A stretch of DNA of 64,000 nucleotides from an uncultured Marinoscillum sp. (GCA_902605755.1 CACLDR010000001.1:1-64000); one strand, 5' to 3'. Shown: positions 47,649-58,219, numbered from the stretch's first letter. Notes: generated from the letters alone by a model not told the origin. Numbers and translations: made by a program.

Positions 47649-49553
47649 TTATCGACCTTTAGCGAATCCCTTTTGAAGATCATCAACGATTTCTGGGTTC
47701 AGTAGTGTAGAAGTATCACCCAAATTTTCAGTATCTCCACTTGCAATTTTTCGCAATATTCTTCTCATAATTTTTCCAGAACGAGTTTTGGGTAATCCTT
47801 TGACAAATTGAATTTTATCAGGTCTGGCTATTGCACCAATTGTTTTCGTTACTAGATTTCTTATTTCCCCGATTAATTTATCGTTTTGGATGATTCCATC
47901 ATAGGTCATTACATATGCATGTAAGGCATTTCCTTTGATATCATGAGGAAACCCAACTACTGCGCTTTCAACGATGTCCTCATGTTCATTAATTGCATTT
48001 TCTATAGGAGCTGTGCCAAGGTTATGTCCAGAAACAATTATTACGTCATCTACTCTTCCCGTGATCCTATAATTTCCTTTTGAGTCTCTCAGGGCACCAT
48101 CTCCTGGAAAATAATAACCAGGGTAGGCAGAGAAGTAGACATTTTTGTAGCGTTTATTATCACCATAGATAGTTCTAGCCAAGGAAGGCCATGGTTGTTT
48201 TATTGCTAAAATCCCTTCAGCTTTGATTTCAGTAATCTCTATTCCATCGCCATTCAATAAAACGGGTTGAATTCCGGGTAAGGGAAGGGTCGCAAATGTG
48301 GGTTTATCCTTGGTTATACCTGCTAAAGAGGAGATCATTATTCCACCTGTTTCTGTTTGCCACCAAGTATCAACTATTGGACATTTATTTTTACCAATAT
48401 TAATATTATACCAGTGCCATGCTTCTTCATTAATGGGCTCCCCAACCGTACCTAATATTTTTAGACAGCTCAGATCATGGCTAGTAACAAAAGACAATGG
48501 GTGTTTTGCTAATGCTCTAATTGCTGTTGGAGCAGTATAAAATTGCGTAACTTTATGTTTCTCACAGATTTCCCAAAATCTGCCGAAGTCCGGGTAGCTG
48601 GGTATACCTTCAAACATAACTGTAGTGGCTCCTGTTGTCAATGGACCATAAACAATGAAACTATGACCTGTGATCCATCCAATATCTGCCGTACACCAAT
48701 AAATATCGTTGGGTCTATACTGAAATACATTTAAAAAAGAATAAGTACTATAAACCATGTAACCACCACATGTGTGGACCATTCCTTTGGGCTTTCCGGT
48801 AGAGCCAGAAGTATATAAAATGAAAAGTATATCTTCAGAATCCATCACCTCTGCAGGACAGGAGTCATCCACTTTTGCTAATTCTTCATGCCACCATAAA
48901 TCTCTACCTTTTATCCATTCAACGGTTTGCCTGGTTCTTTTAAAAATAATTGATTTTTTAATGGAAGGGCAAGTCTTTAAGGCATTGTCAGCAATATCCT
49001 TCAATGGTATTATCTTGTCTCCTCTTAATCCTCCATCAGAAGTCAACAAGACCTTACATTTAGAATCGTTTATTCTTGCTGCCAATGCTCTTGAAGAAAA
49101 TCCCGCAAAAACTATAGAATGAATAGCACCAATTCGTGCACATGCGAGTGCAGCTATGGGAAGTTCAATAATCATAGGCATGTAAATACAAACACGATCT
49201 CCTTTAACCACACCATTGTTTTTTAAAACATTGGCAAAGGCACAAACTTTGCTGTATAGCTGTCTGTAGGTAATGTGCTTTGCTTTAACCTTGGGATCAT
49301 TGGGCTCCCAAATAATGGCAGTTTGATTTCCTTTTGTAGCTAAATGGCGATCCAAACAATTTTCTGTAATGTTTAATTTACCTCCTACAAACCATTTTGT
49401 CTCAGGAACACTCCAGTCGTAACTTAATGTTTGGTCCCATTTTTTCTTCCAGTAAAAATCTTTGGCAATTTCATCCCAAAATTTTGAAGGATTTTCAATA
49501 CTTTTCTGATATGCTTTATGATAATCTTCGATAGATTTTATTTGTAATGCCAT
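47649..49553 (-). CDS. acs: Acetyl-CoA synthetase (AMP-forming)
   Basis: Activates acetate to acetyl-CoA via acetyl-AMP. The 634-residue enzyme has the AMP-binding loop 'LYTSGSTGKPKGMVHT', 'DTWWQTETGGIM' and the catalytic lysine region 'KTRSGKIMRRILRKIA', which is also the usual acetylation site. It is the last gene of an acetate module: DUF4212, sodium:solute symporter, acs, with gaps of about 10 bases. It converges on nrdA. Confidence 0.95.
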   Translation of the reverse strand: MALQIKSIEDYHKAYQKSIENPSKFWDEIAKDFYWKKKWDQTLSYDWSVPETKWFVGGKLNITENCLDRHLATKGNQTAIIWEPNDPKVKAKHITYRQLYSKVCAFANVLKNNGVVKGDRVCIYMPMIIELPIAALACARIGAIHSIVFAGFSSRALAARINDSKCKVLLTSDGGLRGDKIIPLKDIADNALKTCPSIKKSIIFKRTRQTVEWIKGRDLWWHEELAKVDDSCPAEVMDSEDILFILYTSGSTGKPKGMVHTCGGYMVYSTYSFLNVFQYRPNDIYWCTADIGWITGHSFIVYGPLTTGATTVMFEGIPSYPDFGRFWEICEKHKVTQFYTAPTAIRALAKHPLSFVTSHDLSCLKILGTVGEPINEEAWHWYNINIGKNKCPIVDTWWQTETGGIMISSLAGITKDKPTFATLPLPGIQPVLLNGDGIEITEIKAEGILAIKQPWPSLARTIYGDNKRYKNVYFSAYPGYYFPGDGALRDSKGNYRITGRVDDVIIVSGHNLGTAPIENAINEHEDIVESAVVGFPHDIKGNALHAYVMTYDGIIQNDKLIGEIRNLVTKTIGAIARPDKIQFVKGLPKTRSGKIMRRILRKIASGDTENLGDTSTLLNPEIVDDLQKGFAKGR

Positions 49554-49561
49554 AGTATTTC

Positions 49562-51250
49562 TTAATGGTTATGAGCTGCTCCTGCACCACTCGGTATTCT
49601 GATATTTTCGACAATTTTTTGAACCTCTTTTGGTGGATCAGGAGTAAACTTTGAGACGATGATTGAAACTATGAAATTCGCTATCATGGCAACGCTTCCA
49701 AATCCTTCAGGGGATACACCAAGCCACCAACACTCTTGGTTACCTCCAAGCCACCAACCAAACTTGAATTTGGTTATGTAAAAGAGCATTAATAGAATTC
49801 CGACAATCATTCCAGAAATAGCTCCTTGTTTGTTCATTTTTTTATAAAAAATTCCAAGAATTATCGCAGGAAAGAATGAAGCTGCCGCCAATCCAAAAGC
49901 TAGAGCGACTACAGCTGCGACAAAACCTGGTGGGTTGACTCCAAAGTAACCCGCGACACAAACAGCTACGACGGCAGCAACTCTTGCTGAAATCAATTCT
50001 CCCTTTTCCGAGATCTTTGGATTGATCATCCTCTTAATTAAATCATGGGCAACAGAGGAAGAGATAACTAATAATAACCCGGCTGCTGTAGACAAAGCGG
50101 CAGCCAAACCCCCAGCTGCTACTAGGGCAATTACCCAATTAGGAAGATTAGCTATTTCTGGATTCGCCAAAACCATAATGTCACGATTTACTTCAAGTTC
50201 ATTTAATTCTCTGCTCGCTACGTATTGAATCACTTGGTCTTGATTTTTATCAGTAAAAGTAATTAAGCCAGTGGCTTCCCATTTTTTAAACCAATCAGGC
50301 ATGTCAACGTACTTTTTATTGCTGACCGTTTCTATCAAATTCGCTCTTGAAAATACGGAGATAGCTGGAGCGGTTGTATATAATATTGCTATAAAGAGCA
50401 ATGCCCATCCCGCTGATTTACGGGCATCAGCCACTTTTTTTACCGTGAAAAATCGTACAATTACATGGGGTAATCCTGCGGTACCGACCATTAATGCTGC
50501 AGTTATGCAGAAAACATCTAGCATAGATTTATTCCCTTTAGTGTAAGCTGAAAAGCCTAAATCTTTGTGTAGATCGTCTAGTTTATCTAATAAATAAATA
50601 CCATTTTCATCTGTACTCCCGAAACCTAATTGTGGAATGAAATGACCTGTCATCTGTATAGAAATAAAAATGGCAGGCACCATAAATGCAAAAATTAAGA
50701 CACAATATTGTGCTACTTGAGTGTAGGTAATTCCTTTCATTCCACCTAAAACGGCATAGAATAATACGATTACCATTCCTATTATCACACCAGTTAAAAT
50801 ATCTACTTCCAAAAACCGTGAAAAAACAATACCAACGCCTTGCATTTGTCCGGCTACATAGGTGAAAGAGACTAATAATGCACAAAAAACAGCAACGCTT
50901 CTTGCGGTATTGGAATAATATCTATCCCCTATAAAATCAGGTACCGTAAATTTCCCAAATTTTCTTAAATAAGGTGCCAACAACAACGCCAATAACACAT
51001 AACCGCCTGTCCAACCCATTAAATAAACAGAACCATCATATCCCTCAAAAGAAATAATTCCTGCCATTGAAATGAATGAAGCTGCAGACATCCAATCAGC
51101 AGCAGTTGCCAATCCATTTGCTAAAGGTGATACACCACTTCCTGCTACGTAAAAATCCTTCGTGGATCCTACCTTTGACCAAATTGCAATTCCGATATAT
51201 AATGAAAAGGTAATTCCTACTATAATCCAGGTCCAGATTTGAATGGTCAT
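49562..51250 (-). CDS. Sodium:solute symporter, acetate permease-like (ActP type)
   Basis: A 562-residue SSS family transporter with about 13 transmembrane helices. 'SGVSPLANGLATAADWMSAASFISMAG' carries the sodium-site residues, and 'GMKGITYTQVAQYC' is the SSS signature. Position directly before acs, together with DUF4212, argues for acetate or another short carboxylate as substrate. It lies 11 bases downstream of the DUF4212 gene. Confidence 0.88.
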   Translation of the reverse strand: MTIQIWTWIIVGITFSLYIGIAIWSKVGSTKDFYVAGSGVSPLANGLATAADWMSAASFISMAGIISFEGYDGSVYLMGWTGGYVLLALLLAPYLRKFGKFTVPDFIGDRYYSNTARSVAVFCALLVSFTYVAGQMQGVGIVFSRFLEVDILTGVIIGMVIVLFYAVLGGMKGITYTQVAQYCVLIFAFMVPAIFISIQMTGHFIPQLGFGSTDENGIYLLDKLDDLHKDLGFSAYTKGNKSMLDVFCITAALMVGTAGLPHVIVRFFTVKKVADARKSAGWALLFIAILYTTAPAISVFSRANLIETVSNKKYVDMPDWFKKWEATGLITFTDKNQDQVIQYVASRELNELEVNRDIMVLANPEIANLPNWVIALVAAGGLAAALSTAAGLLLVISSSVAHDLIKRMINPKISEKGELISARVAAVVAVCVAGYFGVNPPGFVAAVVALAFGLAAASFFPAIILGIFYKKMNKQGAISGMIVGILLMLFYITKFKFGWWLGGNQECWWLGVSPEGFGSVAMIANFIVSIIVSKFTPDPPKEVQKIVENIRIPSGAGAAHNH

Positions 51251-51261
51251 TTTGTATTTAT

Positions 51262-51513
51262 TTAAAAATTATCATCTTCATGAAATCCGAATTTTTGATC
51301 TAATTTATTCATGAGTCTGATGTAGACAATAATTAATATAACAAAAGTATAAATGGCTCCTTGTTGCGCAAACCAAAATCCAAGTTTAAAGCCAGCTATT
51401 TTTACTTCATTTAATTGGGTTACAAAAATGATGCCCGCCCCAAAGGAGACAAGAAACCAGATTGTCAATAAAAAAACCAAATATTTGAGATTATGTTTCC
51501 AGTATTCTTTCAT
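51262..51513 (-). CDS. DUF4212 small membrane subunit of a sodium:solute symporter
   Basis: An 83-residue protein with two transmembrane helices; 'KHNLKYLVFLLTIWFLVSFG' and 'KLGFWFAQQGAIYTFVILII' are typical of DUF4212. The family nearly always precedes an ActP-like symporter and is thought to be its accessory subunit. The 272-base upstream gap presumably holds the promoter; I see no clear consensus match there. Confidence 0.88.
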   Translation of the reverse strand: MKEYWKHNLKYLVFLLTIWFLVSFGAGIIFVTQLNEVKIAGFKLGFWFAQQGAIYTFVILIIVYIRLMNKLDQKFGFHEDDNF

Positions 51514-51785
51514 CTATTTTAAATAAGTTGCTAATATATTGAGTTGAAATCTAAAAAGAAGTAAAAACCTAATTTTCTATTTATTTCAAGATAATGATAA
51601 TAAAAAGAGGATCACTTTTTAAGGATTGCATTTTGTGTTAATCAAATAAAAAAAATTGATAAGGGATATATTCAAGATTGATCTTTTCATATAATTCTTA
51701 ACCTTATAGATGATTTAGATTAGGACTATCTTTTAGAATGTGGCCGTAAAGAGATCGATTTAAGTAGATTTAATGTAATCCTAAT

Positions 51786-52499
51786 TTAAAAATACAATTC
51801 TGTTAAAATAGCCGATAAGGTAGCAATAATGCTGATGGCAATTTTATTCATTCTGAATCGGTGTCCTGGGCTAGACTCCACAAAAATAGTAGTCGAAATA
51901 TGTAAAAAAGCACCGCTTACAAAAGCAAACAAAAGATTTAATTCTTCCTCAGATAAAGTTAAATAGCTATTAGCTAAGGCACCGATCGGTGAAGCCAGAC
52001 TAAATATAGTTAATACCGTCCATTGCAACCGGGAAAACTTTGATTTCTCCTTAAAGATTACCATGAGGGCAAAGGCTGCTGGGGCTTTATGTAGAATGAT
52101 ACCAAATAACAAGGTATAAGAACTGTTTTGTTCATGTAATGGGGAATCATGAGTAAGTAAAGCACCTTCCATTAAAGAATGAACGATTAGACCAATAAGC
52201 ACATAATATTTTGATCTAATCGATTTTTGTTCATGAATATGACCATGTTCCACACCTGAGGTAAAATACTCTAGAAATTGTTGGAAGAAAAAGCCTAGCA
52301 ATATGACCAAGCCAATTTTGGTAGGATTCGAGGATAACGCAAAGAGCTCAGGGAATATATGTATGACAGTGATAGAAAATAAATAGGATCCTCCAAAAAT
52401 TAACGGCATGAAAATATTGTCAGGCTTGTACTTAAATGGAATTGTTGCCCAGCCTCCGATAAAAGTTCCTATGATTAACAAGATGATTGTGAGTATCAC
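51786..52499 (-). CDS. ZIP family divalent metal transporter
   Basis: A 237-residue protein with about eight hydrophobic helices. The metal path residues are in 'GLIVHSLMEGALL' (HSxxEG) and 'FGIILHKAPAAFALMVIF' (HKxPxxF), as in zinc-iron permeases; the loop 'EHGHIHEQ' is histidine-rich. It probably imports zinc, iron or manganese. It follows apbE by 9 bases on the same strand. Confidence 0.88.
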   Translation of the reverse strand: MILTIILLIIGTFIGGWATIPFKYKPDNIFMPLIFGGSYLFSITVIHIFPELFALSSNPTKIGLVILLGFFFQQFLEYFTSGVEHGHIHEQKSIRSKYYVLIGLIVHSLMEGALLTHDSPLHEQNSSYTLLFGIILHKAPAAFALMVIFKEKSKFSRLQWTVLTIFSLASPIGALANSYLTLSEEELNLLFAFVSGAFLHISTTIFVESSPGHRFRMNKIAISIIATLSAILTELYF

Positions 52500-52508
52500 A
52501 GAGTTTTT

Positions 52509-53546
52509 TTATTTCGTTAAAATTGTAGCTGATTTAATCCCATCGCTTATGATATATTCAGGACCTGCCTCACCCTGATATACTAGCAACGCATCTAGGT
52601 GGGTATCTGCTTTGAGAATTGCCATCGATGTTTCAATATCTAGCACCATAAAGGCTGTCGCGTATGCATCAGCTAGCATGCAATTGGATGCAAAAACAGA
52701 TGCGCTTAGGATGTTTTTTTTACCTATATTCCCCGATCTGGGATCAATGATATGAGTATATATTTTATCACCTACACGATAAAAATTCCTGTAATTGCCC
52801 GAGGTAGCGACAGATCGATTCTCTAGACTGATTACTGCAAAGGGGGGTTGGTGATCTTCAGATTCAATTAATGGGTCTTGAATCCCAATTTTCCAAGCTT
52901 CACCTCTGTCATTGGTTCCAAAAGCTCTCACTTCTCCTCCAATTTCTATCATTGCATGTTTAATATTTTTGGATTTTAAATAATCAGCGATAACATCCAC
53001 AGCATATCCCTTAGCTACGGCACTTAAATCAAGATAAGCTCCCTTGGGTAGGGTAATAAATGAAGAATTAAAATTAATTTTTGAGAAACCTACGAATTGA
53101 AGTAAAGAATCAATAAGGTATTGATCCAATATTTTTGAGGTTTTATTTGGACCAAAACCATAGGCATTTACAAGTGGACCTATGGTGGGGTCAAAAGCCC
53201 CTTTGGTAGCCGAATGGACTTCTTTACAGGTCATAAGGACGGGATAAAAAAAAGGATTTTCGAAGACTAAGCTACCGGATTGATTTAATCTTGAAATTTC
53301 AGATTCAGGAATATAGGTAGATAATGATTGATTGAATTTTTTTAGAACAGAATCTATTTGGGTTTTATAATTGATGAGCTCATAAGTTTTATATTTTACA
53401 TTATAGGTAATGGCACCCATGGTTGATCCTGATATTTCATTCATCAATAAGTCATCATTTTCATTTTTTATGAGCTTTATAAGTAGTATGATTGCTGCAA
53501 AGAATAAGAGCAGTCTCTGAGTTTGTTTGCGTTTGTCAATATTCAA
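52509..53546 (-). CDS. apbE: FAD:protein FMN transferase (ApbE)
   Basis: Attaches FMN covalently to threonine of exported flavoproteins such as NqrB/C or RnfG. The 345-residue protein has an N-terminal signal/anchor helix (about 10-25), so it acts in the periplasm. Family stretches: 'DLSAVAKGYAVDVIADYL', 'MIEIGGEVRAFG' and 'HIIDPRSGNIGKKNI'. No target flavoprotein is in the window. It is probably co-transcribed with the ZIP gene. Confidence 0.9.
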   Translation of the reverse strand: MNIDKRKQTQRLLLFFAAIILLIKLIKNENDDLLMNEISGSTMGAITYNVKYKTYELINYKTQIDSVLKKFNQSLSTYIPESEISRLNQSGSLVFENPFFYPVLMTCKEVHSATKGAFDPTIGPLVNAYGFGPNKTSKILDQYLIDSLLQFVGFSKINFNSSFITLPKGAYLDLSAVAKGYAVDVIADYLKSKNIKHAMIEIGGEVRAFGTNDRGEAWKIGIQDPLIESEDHQPPFAVISLENRSVATSGNYRNFYRVGDKIYTHIIDPRSGNIGKKNILSASVFASNCMLADAYATAFMVLDIETSMAILKADTHLDALLVYQGEAGPEYIISDGIKSATILTK

Positions 53547-53596
53547 TTTGATTTTTTTTACAATATTAGTAAGACCTGATTAAAATGTTCAATCGT

Positions 53597-53604
53597 TATA
53601 TTTG
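53597..53604 (+). promoter_or_regulatory. Probable -7 element for ruvB
   Basis: TATATTTG is an exact -7 match, 17 bases before the ruvB ATG. No clear TTTG occurs at the -33 distance. Confidence 0.45.
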
Positions 53605-53621
53605 TTTTCTATTGGTTAAAT

Positions 53622-54647
53622 ATGAGAGAAGATTATTTAAAATCAGATGATAAGGAATTTTCATCTGTTGACAAAGAAATAGAAAAAGCTTTAAGGCCCC
53701 TAAGTTTTGATGACTTTGCTGGTCAGGAAAAGATAGTTGATAATTTAAAAATATTTGTTCAAGCAGCCAGTCAACGATCGGAACCTCTCGATCATGTGTT
53801 GCTTCATGGACCCCCGGGGCTAGGTAAAACAACACTTTCTCATATTATTGCCAATGAGTTAGGTTCAAATATTAAAATAATAAGCGGTCCAGTACTGGAT
53901 AAGCCAGGTGAATTGGCAGGTCTTTTAACAAATCTCGAGGAGCGAGATGTATTGTTTATTGACGAGATTCATCGATTAAATCCGATAGTTGAAGAATATC
54001 TATATTCTGCTATGGAGGATTATAATATTGATTTGATGTTGGATTCTGGTCCTAATGCGAGAACTGTACAAATTGGATTAAATCCGTTTACACTTATTGG
54101 TGCGACGACCCGCTCGGGATTATTGACTGCACCCTTGCGATCTCGTTTCGGAATAAATGCGAGACTGGAGCATTATGATGCTAAGCTATTGACCCAGATT
54201 GTCGGAAGGTCTTGTGATATTTTAAATTGTAAATTTCATCCTGATGCTACCTTTGAGATAGCGAGAAGAAGTCGGGGAACCCCAAGAATTGCTAATAATT
54301 TATTAAGACGAACTCGAGATTTTGCACAAATAAAAGGAGACGGATCGATTACACTTACCATTGCTAAGATGGCATTGACCGCATTAAATGTTGATAATCA
54401 TGGATTAGATGAAATGGATAATCGTATTTTATCGACTATTATTGATAAATTTAAGGGGGGGCCTGTGGGTTTGTCAACCATAGCCACGGCTTGTGGTGAG
54501 GAGGCAGAAACCATAGAAGAGGTTTATGAACCTTTTTTAATTATGGAAGGCTTTTTGAAGCGAACGACTCGAGGTCGCCAAGCGACTGAATTAGCTTATA
54601 AGCATTTGGGATTGATACCTCCAACACAAACAAATACGTTATTTTGA
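53622..54647 (+). CDS. ruvB: Holliday junction branch migration helicase RuvB
   Basis: AAA+ motor that moves Holliday junctions with RuvA. The 341-residue protein has '[20 protein letters not shown]', Walker A '[14 protein letters not shown]', Walker B '[11 protein letters not shown]', the '[18 protein letters not shown]' sensor stretch and a C-terminal winged helix. ruvA and ruvC are elsewhere. queG follows 76 bases later. Confidence 0.96.
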   Translation: MREDYLKSDDKEFSSVDKEIEKALRPLSFDDFAGQEKIVDNLKIFVQAASQRSEPLDHVLLHGPPGLGKTTLSHIIANELGSNIKIISGPVLDKPGELAGLLTNLEERDVLFIDEIHRLNPIVEEYLYSAMEDYNIDLMLDSGPNARTVQIGLNPFTLIGATTRSGLLTAPLRSRFGINARLEHYDAKLLTQIVGRSCDILNCKFHPDATFEIARRSRGTPRIANNLLRRTRDFAQIKGDGSITLTIAKMALTALNVDNHGLDEMDNRILSTIIDKFKGGPVGLSTIATACGEEAETIEEVYEPFLIMEGFLKRTTRGRQATELAYKHLGLIPPTQTNTLF

Positions 54648-54723
54648 GGATCCTAAGTTTTCCATTTAATTGGATTATTGTGGAAATTGCTCGAAAGAAG
54701 TTAACAGATAATGTTTTGAGCTT

Positions 54724-55647
54724 ATGAAGTCTCATCGAGACCTTGTTAAGGAGATAGCATTAGATTTGGGTTTCTCCTACTGTGGAATTTCAAAGGCTGA
54801 CTTTTTATCAGACGAAGCCAAGAATCTAGATACCTGGTTAAAAAGAGGTTATCAAGGGAAGATGGATTATTTAGAGCATCACTTTGATAAACGATTAGAT
54901 CCTCGAAAACTTGTGCCGGGCGCTCAATCCGTGATATCTCTCATGTACAATTACGCACCAAAAAAAGATGAAACCGATAATGCACCCTATAAGATTGCTC
55001 GTTACGCCTATGGGAAAGATTACCATTTTGTTATTAAAGATAAATTGGTTGAATTTATGGATCGAATGAAGGTAAGTATTGGAAATATTGAGGGGCGCGT
55101 TTTTGTTGATTCTGCACCTGTTCATGAGCGGGCATGGGCTTCAAAAAGTGGTTTGGGTTGGATTGGTAAAAATACGTTACTAATCAATAAAGATTCGGGG
55201 AGTTACTTTTTCTTGGCAGAGTTAATTTTAGATTTAAAATTGGAGTCTGATGGGCCTATCAAAGATTACTGTGGCACCTGTACCAAATGTATGGACGCTT
55301 GTCCAACAGATGCGATTGCAGAGCCTTATATAGTCGACGGGAGTCGTTGTATTTCTTATTTAACCATTGAATTGAAGGATGAAATTCCTACCGAATTCCG
55401 TAATAAAATGGAAGGATGGACCTTTGGTTGTGACATTTGTCAAGAGGTTTGTCCTTGGAATAGATTTTCACAACCACACAAAGAATCTCAATTCGCCCCC
55501 CAAGGCTGGGAAGAATTATCAAAAACTGAATGGGAGGAAATGACAGCCGCAGTTTTTAGTGATGTTTTTAAAAAATCACCTGTTAACAGAACAAAATTCA
55601 AGGGATTAAAGCGCAATATTTCATTTATAAAGAACACAGATAGATGA
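54724..55647 (+). CDS. queG: Epoxyqueuosine reductase
   Basis: Last step of queuosine synthesis in tRNA: reduces epoxyqueuosine to queuosine using cobalamin and two [4Fe-4S] clusters. Cluster motifs are 'CGTCTKCMDACPTDAI' and 'CDICQEVCPWN'. The 307-residue length is that of the Bacteroidota form without the HEAT extension. It starts 76 bases after ruvB and is convergent with the aminotransferase. Confidence 0.93.
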   Translation: MKSHRDLVKEIALDLGFSYCGISKADFLSDEAKNLDTWLKRGYQGKMDYLEHHFDKRLDPRKLVPGAQSVISLMYNYAPKKDETDNAPYKIARYAYGKDYHFVIKDKLVEFMDRMKVSIGNIEGRVFVDSAPVHERAWASKSGLGWIGKNTLLINKDSGSYFFLAELILDLKLESDGPIKDYCGTCTKCMDACPTDAIAEPYIVDGSRCISYLTIELKDEIPTEFRNKMEGWTFGCDICQEVCPWNRFSQPHKESQFAPQGWEELSKTEWEEMTAAVFSDVFKKSPVNRTKFKGLKRNISFIKNTDR

Positions 55648-55705
55648 CTTAAATTGTCCTGAGTCTTTTTTTAGGATCAATAACTTTATTGGAATGCCAT
55701 AAGGA

Positions 55706-57007
55706 TCAACCACTACAGTATTCCATGATACCCTCTTTAATTCGGATAAAGATTTCAAGTTGATCTTCTAAATTTTCTTCTAAAAGGGTAATTCTAAAGC
55801 CTAAAAGTGGAGAATGGAAAGCTGAGATAGGAACTACGCAAACTTGCTTAGCAGCCAATAAATAATATATAAAGCGCTGGTCCAAGGGCATTGCCGGATT
55901 TATCCAACTTGTCAGTAGCTGCTTAATTTTTGGATCCCTTATGCTCAGTTGCTGTTCTGGTTTAAGTGCACCTTCTTTAAAGATGATTGTATTATAGAAA
56001 GCTCCGTTGGTAAGGTTGATATTGACGTAAGGGATATTAGAAAAAAAATCATAGAGTTTTTTGCTTCTTTCAGCGATATTTTTATTAGTTTTTTTTAAGA
56101 AAAGGTTATATCGAGGATCAGTCATGATTTTCGGAATCGCCAGTTGTGGCAGTGTTGTTGAACTGACCTCAATCATTTTGGCAGAATCTATAGTTTGACA
56201 AAGCTTATTGAATTCATCATCCTGATCTCGATTGTAGTATTCTGCCCATCCACATCTAGCTCCTGGCCAAGGAACTTCCTTAGAAATCCCTTTAAGCGAT
56301 ATACCAGGCACTTGTTCAATAACTTTTGCCATCGGAGCGGTAAGTGCATCATTATAAATAATATTTTCATATATTTCATCAAAAACCAAGAAAAGGCTGT
56401 ATTTTTTGGCAATGGCTACTATAGCTCTTAAGATTTTTTCAGGGTAGACCATGCCAGTCGGATTATCAGGATTTATAACCAATATACCCACTATATTTGG
56501 ATTGTATTGTACTTTATTACTTAAATCTTCAAGATCTGGATACCATTCATTTTCTGGATCAAGATTATAAGTTATTGGTTGGTGATTGGCATGGGCTGCT
56601 TCTGCGGAGGAATGGGTTGAATAGGCAGGTGAGGGGCCTATCACTCGAGCCGTAGGCAGGAGGTATTGGTAAATTTTCGCAATGGCATCTCCAAGTCCGT
56701 TAAAAAAGGTGATGTCCTCTGCGCTGATTTGAGCACCTTTTAATAGATTAGTTTTATGAGCAAGAAAGGTACGCGTCTCTATAAGTCCTTTGGAATGACT
56801 GTATCCATAAGTAGTGTTATGTTTCGATAGGTTAATAATAATATCTTTGATCCATCCAGGAAATGGTCGATGCTTCTGAATGGGATCACCTATATTTTCC
56901 CAATAAATTCGATGACCAAGTTGTTCTAGCTGCTCCGCCTTTCGTACGATTCCTCGAATTTCGTAGGTGAGTTCATCAGCACCTTCACGAAGTAATTTCT
57001 GCCTCAT
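55706..57007 (-). CDS. Pyridoxal phosphate-dependent aminotransferase (class I, AlaA/AspC-like)
   Basis: A 433-residue fold-type I aminotransferase. The PLP lysine is in 'LKGISKEVPWPGARCGWAEYY' and the aspartate that binds the pyridine nitrogen is in 'LFLVFDEIYENIIY'; 'NPDNPTGMVYP' is also typical. It resembles alanine or aspartate aminotransferases, but the unusual 'SKEVPWPGAR' context (most have SK.Y...G.R) fits a less studied subgroup. The amino donor is unknown. Confidence 0.85.
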   Translation of the reverse strand: MRQKLLREGADELTYEIRGIVRKAEQLEQLGHRIYWENIGDPIQKHRPFPGWIKDIIINLSKHNTTYGYSHSKGLIETRTFLAHKTNLLKGAQISAEDITFFNGLGDAIAKIYQYLLPTARVIGPSPAYSTHSSAEAAHANHQPITYNLDPENEWYPDLEDLSNKVQYNPNIVGILVINPDNPTGMVYPEKILRAIVAIAKKYSLFLVFDEIYENIIYNDALTAPMAKVIEQVPGISLKGISKEVPWPGARCGWAEYYNRDQDDEFNKLCQTIDSAKMIEVSSTTLPQLAIPKIMTDPRYNLFLKKTNKNIAERSKKLYDFFSNIPYVNINLTNGAFYNTIIFKEGALKPEQQLSIRDPKIKQLLTSWINPAMPLDQRFIYYLLAAKQVCVVPISAFHSPLLGFRITLLEENLEDQLEIFIRIKEGIMEYCSG

Positions 57008-57088
57008 ATTTAAATAAAAATATTAATGTATTAATTTTTTTAATTCATAAAAATAATATCTTTATTATGGCTCTTGCCTAATTTATAA

Positions 57089-58219
57089 TTATTTGAGGTA
57101 TTTGCCCTCTTTTAAGTTGTATCTACAGAATTGTACCTGCAAGGCTCCATTGAACAAAGCAATGTTTTCGCTGGGTTTCAAATGTAATTTTTTGAGTGCT
57201 GGGACATTTGAGCTCAATATCCAAGCATTGAAACCTGAAAAATTTTTTTTGAAGGTATCACCCATTTTTTTGTATAGGTTATCCACCTCGTCTCCAATTC
57301 GTTTACCATAGGGAGGATTAGTGATGATCATGCCTCTTTGAAATTTTGGTATAAAGTTTTCAAAAGCTATATGTTTGATCTGAACATCACGTCCCATCCT
57401 AAGTTTTTTCAAGGTTTTTTTAGCTTGGGCAACTGCATCACCATCTATATCTCCACCAGTGATCATCAAGGGAGTACTTCTGATTTTACTTTGCGCTTCT
57501 GCTTTGATGCGATTCCACATTAGGGGTTGAAAGTTATTCCAATTTTTAAAACCAAATTCGTTTTGATTTATTTGAGGGGGGATATTTAATCCCATAAGCA
57601 CTGCTTCGATAATGATCGTCCCGGTCCCACACATTGGGTCAATCAGAGGTATGCTTTTATTCCAATTTGCGAGTTTTAAAAGACCTGCAGCCATTACTTC
57701 ATTTAGTGGTGCTTGATGTCCGTGTTCCCTGTATCCACGTTGATTGAGGAGTCGACCAGAACTATCTAATGAAATCGTGAATTTGTCTTGATAGGCATGT
57801 AAGTTGAAAAGTATATCCGGTTTATCAGTATTTACAGATGGGCGTAAATCAAACTTTTCTCGGAACTGATCTGCAATAGCATCCTTCATTTTGAGTGCAG
57901 CATATTTTGAGTGTGTAAAATACTCTGAAAAGATAGTGTTGTCGATAGCATAAGTTTGACTAATATCAAGGAATTGAGACCAGTCAAATATTTTAACTTG
58001 ATTGTAAAGTTCTGTTCCATTATGAGCTGTAAATTCATAGACGGGAACTAAAATCCTCAAGGCAGTTCTTAACTTTAAATTTGCCTCATAAAGAAAAGGT
58101 AGCTTCCCCTCACATTCAACAGCACGTTTTCTTTTTTTAATGTTTTGTGCGCCAAGGAGTTCAACTTCCTTCATGAGGATTTCTTCAAGTCCTTGTAGGG
58201 TTTTGATTACTATTTTCAA
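57089..58219 (-). CDS. THUMP-domain class I SAM-dependent RNA methyltransferase (RlmL N-domain-like)
   Basis: This 376-residue enzyme has an N-terminal ferredoxin-like/THUMP RNA-binding part (about 1-160) and a Rossmann methyltransferase. Motif I is 'LIDPMCGTGTIIIEAVLMG' and the base-methylating NPPY motif is 'IITNPPYGKRIG'. It matches the N2-guanine 23S rRNA methyltransferase part of RlmL, without the RlmK half. Stand-alone copies are usual in Bacteroidota. It is a single gene on the minus strand. Confidence 0.9.
   Translation of the reverse strand: MKIVIKTLQGLEEILMKEVELLGAQNIKKRKRAVECEGKLPFLYEANLKLRTALRILVPVYEFTAHNGTELYNQVKIFDWSQFLDISQTYAIDNTIFSEYFTHSKYAALKMKDAIADQFREKFDLRPSVNTDKPDILFNLHAYQDKFTISLDSSGRLLNQRGYREHGHQAPLNEVMAAGLLKLANWNKSIPLIDPMCGTGTIIIEAVLMGLNIPPQINQNEFGFKNWNNFQPLMWNRIKAEAQSKIRSTPLMITGGDIDGDAVAQAKKTLKKLRMGRDVQIKHIAFENFIPKFQRGMIITNPPYGKRIGDEVDNLYKKMGDTFKKNFSGFNAWILSSNVPALKKLHLKPSENIALFNGALQVQFCRYNLKEGKYLK

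Noticed and set aside
55648-55705. Possible terminator hairpin between queG and the aminotransferase (TTGTCCT ... AGGATCAA).
   Set aside because: The arms need a bulge and a 12-base loop, and the T-run lies in the loop rather than after the stem.
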